NCBI GenBank assembly: GCA_028565635.1
Contig: JAOXYB010056979.1
Span: forward strand, 1-11,047
Reading direction: 5' to 3'
DNA length: 11,047 nt
Origin: Phoronis ovalis
Lineage: Eukaryota; Phoronida; Phoronidae
The notes under the pieces are model-generated. The model ran no database searches, was not told where the DNA came from, and saw nothing but the letters and a program-made list of their open reading frames with translations. Shown in pieces: positions 8,682 to 11,047 of this stretch (its first letter is position 1; every line of letters starts with the position of its first letter). A program made the translations under genes and the position numbers.

Positions 8682-10995
8682 CTATTCTTCGTTATTTTCC
8701 TTTCTGTGTTTCTCATGTTGTTTCACAATATTCACATAACTTTCAGCCTGTTGAAGAGTCTTTCTAATGATGTCAAAAACCTGTTAAATCCGAAGAGTAA
8801 ATTGCATAGCAAGTGTGTAGCAGCTTAGGGTTATGGTTAGTGTTAGGGATATGTTACACCACATATTAAAAAAACTAAAGTAAATAAGGTTTTGTTAATC
8901 AAAGCATGTCTAAAACATTATAGGGGATCGCAATAGTAATAGCTAGATGCGTACTTTTTACACTAAGTTTCTGTTTTTGCTGAAATAAGTTATCAGTATT
9001 ATTATTTAACAACTTAAATGATAAAATTGACAATTACCTTCAAATTTGTTTCACAATCTACTTCCATATGCCCATGTCTGTAGTTTGAAATAAAGAACAC
9101 GTGATCACAGGGGGAACCAGTGACTTCAGACGCCTTATTGACAATGTTTTGTTCTGTTTGGCTTTCAGGTATTTTGTCCACTGCTGTTAAGACTGTTACT
9201 GGAGTTATGCCTAAGATAAACATATATTTTAAGCACTAGTTCAAGGCGTTTATTTTGCCACTTGTATACATCTTAAAGCTGTTGCAAGAAATCAGTTTAT
9301 AAATCGTACTATTTGATCAAATCTTATTGCGTTGAAGCGACCACATTTTTCTTACGAGATTTTTGTTAAGACCAATTGTGCTTCATATCCTTTTTTTCAG
9401 TTACTGACATCCAGAAATGTACACTATTTGTTAACGATACTTACCAATCGGTTTCAGAAAGTGTCTATATAACCTCTGCAAATGTATCTTTGTAAGTTCC
9501 ATTTAGCAGTCTAGGGTCATTGCATTTGACTACTATGATGCACGCGTGGATACGATATTCAATAGGCTTTGGTGCAATTTCGCCATTTGTTTCAAATTGT
9601 ATTGTTTCAGCCAATTCAGTGTCCCCGTATACAATTCTACAAAATTAGTTTACACAAAACATACATTTTTAATGAGTCTGACGAATAGTTATCAACGCAG
9701 GTAGTAAGTCAGTCTTCATTTAATTTACATGCATCTATTTCTTATATAATTCTGTCTTGTGTATTATGTTATTAAATTAAACAATGTTATTTTATCTAAT
9801 GCAACTAATGCTTTATTATAGAAGCAATCCTTAATTATTTCACTTTCATCAAAGATCTCTCGTAATCTCACCTTTTCATGGCAAACAATTCACCTTGTCG
9901 GAAGTTGTGGAACCCGCGTGTGTCTATCAGCCGAAATTTAACACAACAGTCGTATAAAAATTCCTCTAAGTGCAAAGTTCCCTCTAAGCCACTTGCCTGA
10001 ATTTTGGAGCTGCCTACACATGCAAACAATAAGAACCTTTAGATACAAAACGATTGCATTCAAATATCGGGGAAAATACTTAGAACAGCATGGGAGACAA
10101 ATATGTGGTAAAATACAACTCAGATATATATTTTGTAACATACTTTATACATGCAGCTGATAATTAATGCAGAATTTATAAAACTTGACTACCTCGAGGT
10201 TTTGGGCCAATCGCCATCTCGCACGTGTTAATAAAACTACTCTTTCCAACACCAGACATTCCAATAAGAGCAATTCTAACGCCATCCTTAGAGTTCTCCA
10301 TATCTTGTACATTTAGTTGCTCAAATTCCTCTCTACCAAATTCATCCACAAATTTGTTATAAAGAAAGTTACTACAAAGCCAACTTACCTAAAATGTAGC
10401 TGACAAGAATTGAAGGAGAAGCATTTACACGCATATACACATATGCAAATACTTCTAATAATAATATATGTAAGTACTGATTTGTCTACTACAAAAATTG
10501 ATCAAATAGCAATTATGCTAAGATTCGACTAACCTCTTTAAAAATGATAATCACCTGTAGCGACACTTGTTTAATAGCTATAATTTCCCACAGCATTTTA
10601 CTAACCTGTACTGTTTTAGATTATTTCTTTCCTCATAACACTGGTTAGTAAATCTGTTGCAAACATTGACATCAGCTTCACGTTTTCTCATATCACCCTC
10701 CCATAAAAGTTGAAAGTATTTTTCCTTCTCTTCTTGTATCACTTCTTCTCTGTTTTGGCTAGTGCTCTAAAGATTTACGAACGTATGATAGGTTTTATTG
10801 TATAACATTACAACCTTAGAAATACATTGTGCAATGGTTATTTATATTATAATACCTTAAACAAATAGCTTTTAAAGATAAGATCATGTTGGGAGATCAA
10901 ACCTATCCGACTTAAATAAGCCATATCTTCCCATTGCTTAACATCTGTATATGGCATTAGATAGCCAATTGCAGCCAGGGTCTGTAATCCACATG
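8682..10995 (-). CDS. P-loop GTPase, probably IFI44-like (5' partial, with a frame break)
   Basis: Seven exons are visible: 10856-10995, 10606-10766, 10193-10371, 9872-10013, 9445-9636, 9038-9210 and 8682-8780 (stop TAG). All junctions are GT/AG and in phase, giving about 360 visible residues. Residues 1-130 are charged and probably helical, and match no domain I recognise. GMSGVGKSS (about 137-145) is Walker A/G1, followed by FINT. DTRG (about 190-193) is G3. LTAVDK sits where G4 (N/TKxD) is expected but lacks the usual K, and ISNY is a possible G5 region. An amphipathic helix and the charged tail KENNEE end the protein. The order fits TRAFAC-class GTPases of the IFI44/AIG1 type, which act in the cytoplasm and are often immune-induced; AIG1/GIMAP is the alternative. 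At 10371-10390 there are two possible acceptors; only 10371 keeps phase with the exon ending at 10606. The exon at 9445-9636 is out of frame from about 9467. The 5' end lies outside the window. Confidence 0.8.
9465..9472 (-). other. Frame break in the GTPase exon
   Basis: Read from the upstream exons, this exon runs open through HACIIVVKCNDPRLL and on to EVI, then meets TAG at 9465-9467. The remaining bases of the exon (9464-9445) are open in another frame, reading RHFLKPI, and that frame is the one that joins correctly to the next exon (GITPVTVLTAVDK). The exon is 192 nt where phase requires a length of 3n+2. The break falls in a TATATA run, so loss of one TA unit or gain of one base by slippage would explain it. 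It is either a true inactivating mutation or an indel error in the assembly. Confidence 0.75.
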
Positions 10996-11047
10996 CTGAA
11001 AAAAGTTCTTTGACGCGTATTAATATGTCTTTTTTCTCTTTCTTTTT
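10996..11047 (-). other. Intron end of the partial GTPase gene
   Basis: On the minus strand this reads as a pyrimidine-containing lead into the acceptor TTTTTTCAG at 10996-11004, just before the first visible exon. The open frame at that exon starts with two bases of a split codon, so at least one more exon lies to the right of the window. Confidence 0.6.

Noticed and set aside
9938-10141. Minus-strand open frame of 67 codons
   Set aside because: It overlaps a GTPase exon in the wrong frame and runs into intron sequence.
10372-10390. Acceptor TTTTAG followed at once by GTAAGT
   Set aside because: Using it gives phase 0, which does not match the phase-2 end of the exon at 10606; the AG at 10372-10373 does. 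The GTAAGT is a decoy.

Overview
The window is AT-rich eukaryotic DNA. It contains short exons separated by AT-rich introns of about 90-530 bp with GT/AG borders, with no bacterial-type operons or ribosome binding sites. The compact introns, the IFI44-like GTPase and the interspersed repeat full of AGGTCA words suggest an invertebrate, perhaps a bivalve mollusc. That placement is an inference; no sequence here proves it.

All convincing genes lie on the minus strand, so the window reads from right to left. (1) 10995-8682: the 3' seven exons of a P-loop GTPase, probably IFI44-like, whose 5' end lies beyond the right edge. It has an N-terminal helical part, a complete Walker A/G1 motif, a DTRG G3 motif and a natural-looking C-terminus. 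One exon (9445-9636) carries a reading-frame break, so the copy is either a pseudogene or contains a sequence error. (2) 8590-7025: two weaker exons that can be joined in phase into a small protein of about 123 residues. Their intron holds a repeat of about 760 bp with inverted ends and a dense array of AGGTCA half-sites. (3) 5796-5344: two membrane-protein-like exon pieces with stop codons just upstream, probably a gene relic. (4) 5013-1656: a complete six-exon gene for a 486-residue protein I do not recognise. Every splice junction keeps phase, and a consensus IRF/ISRE word (GAAACTGAAA) lies 32 bp before its start codon.

The left 1.65 kb holds the 3' flank of the six-exon gene and, on the plus strand at 126-350, a coding-like stretch that may be a terminal exon or a relic. 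No tRNA, rRNA or CRISPR array was seen.

The best candidate for something undescribed is the orphan six-exon gene with the IRF-type site, beside an interferon-type GTPase. Together they look like a small, inducible innate-immune neighbourhood. The exon models come from manual reading of splice sites, phase and open frames; transcript data would settle them.
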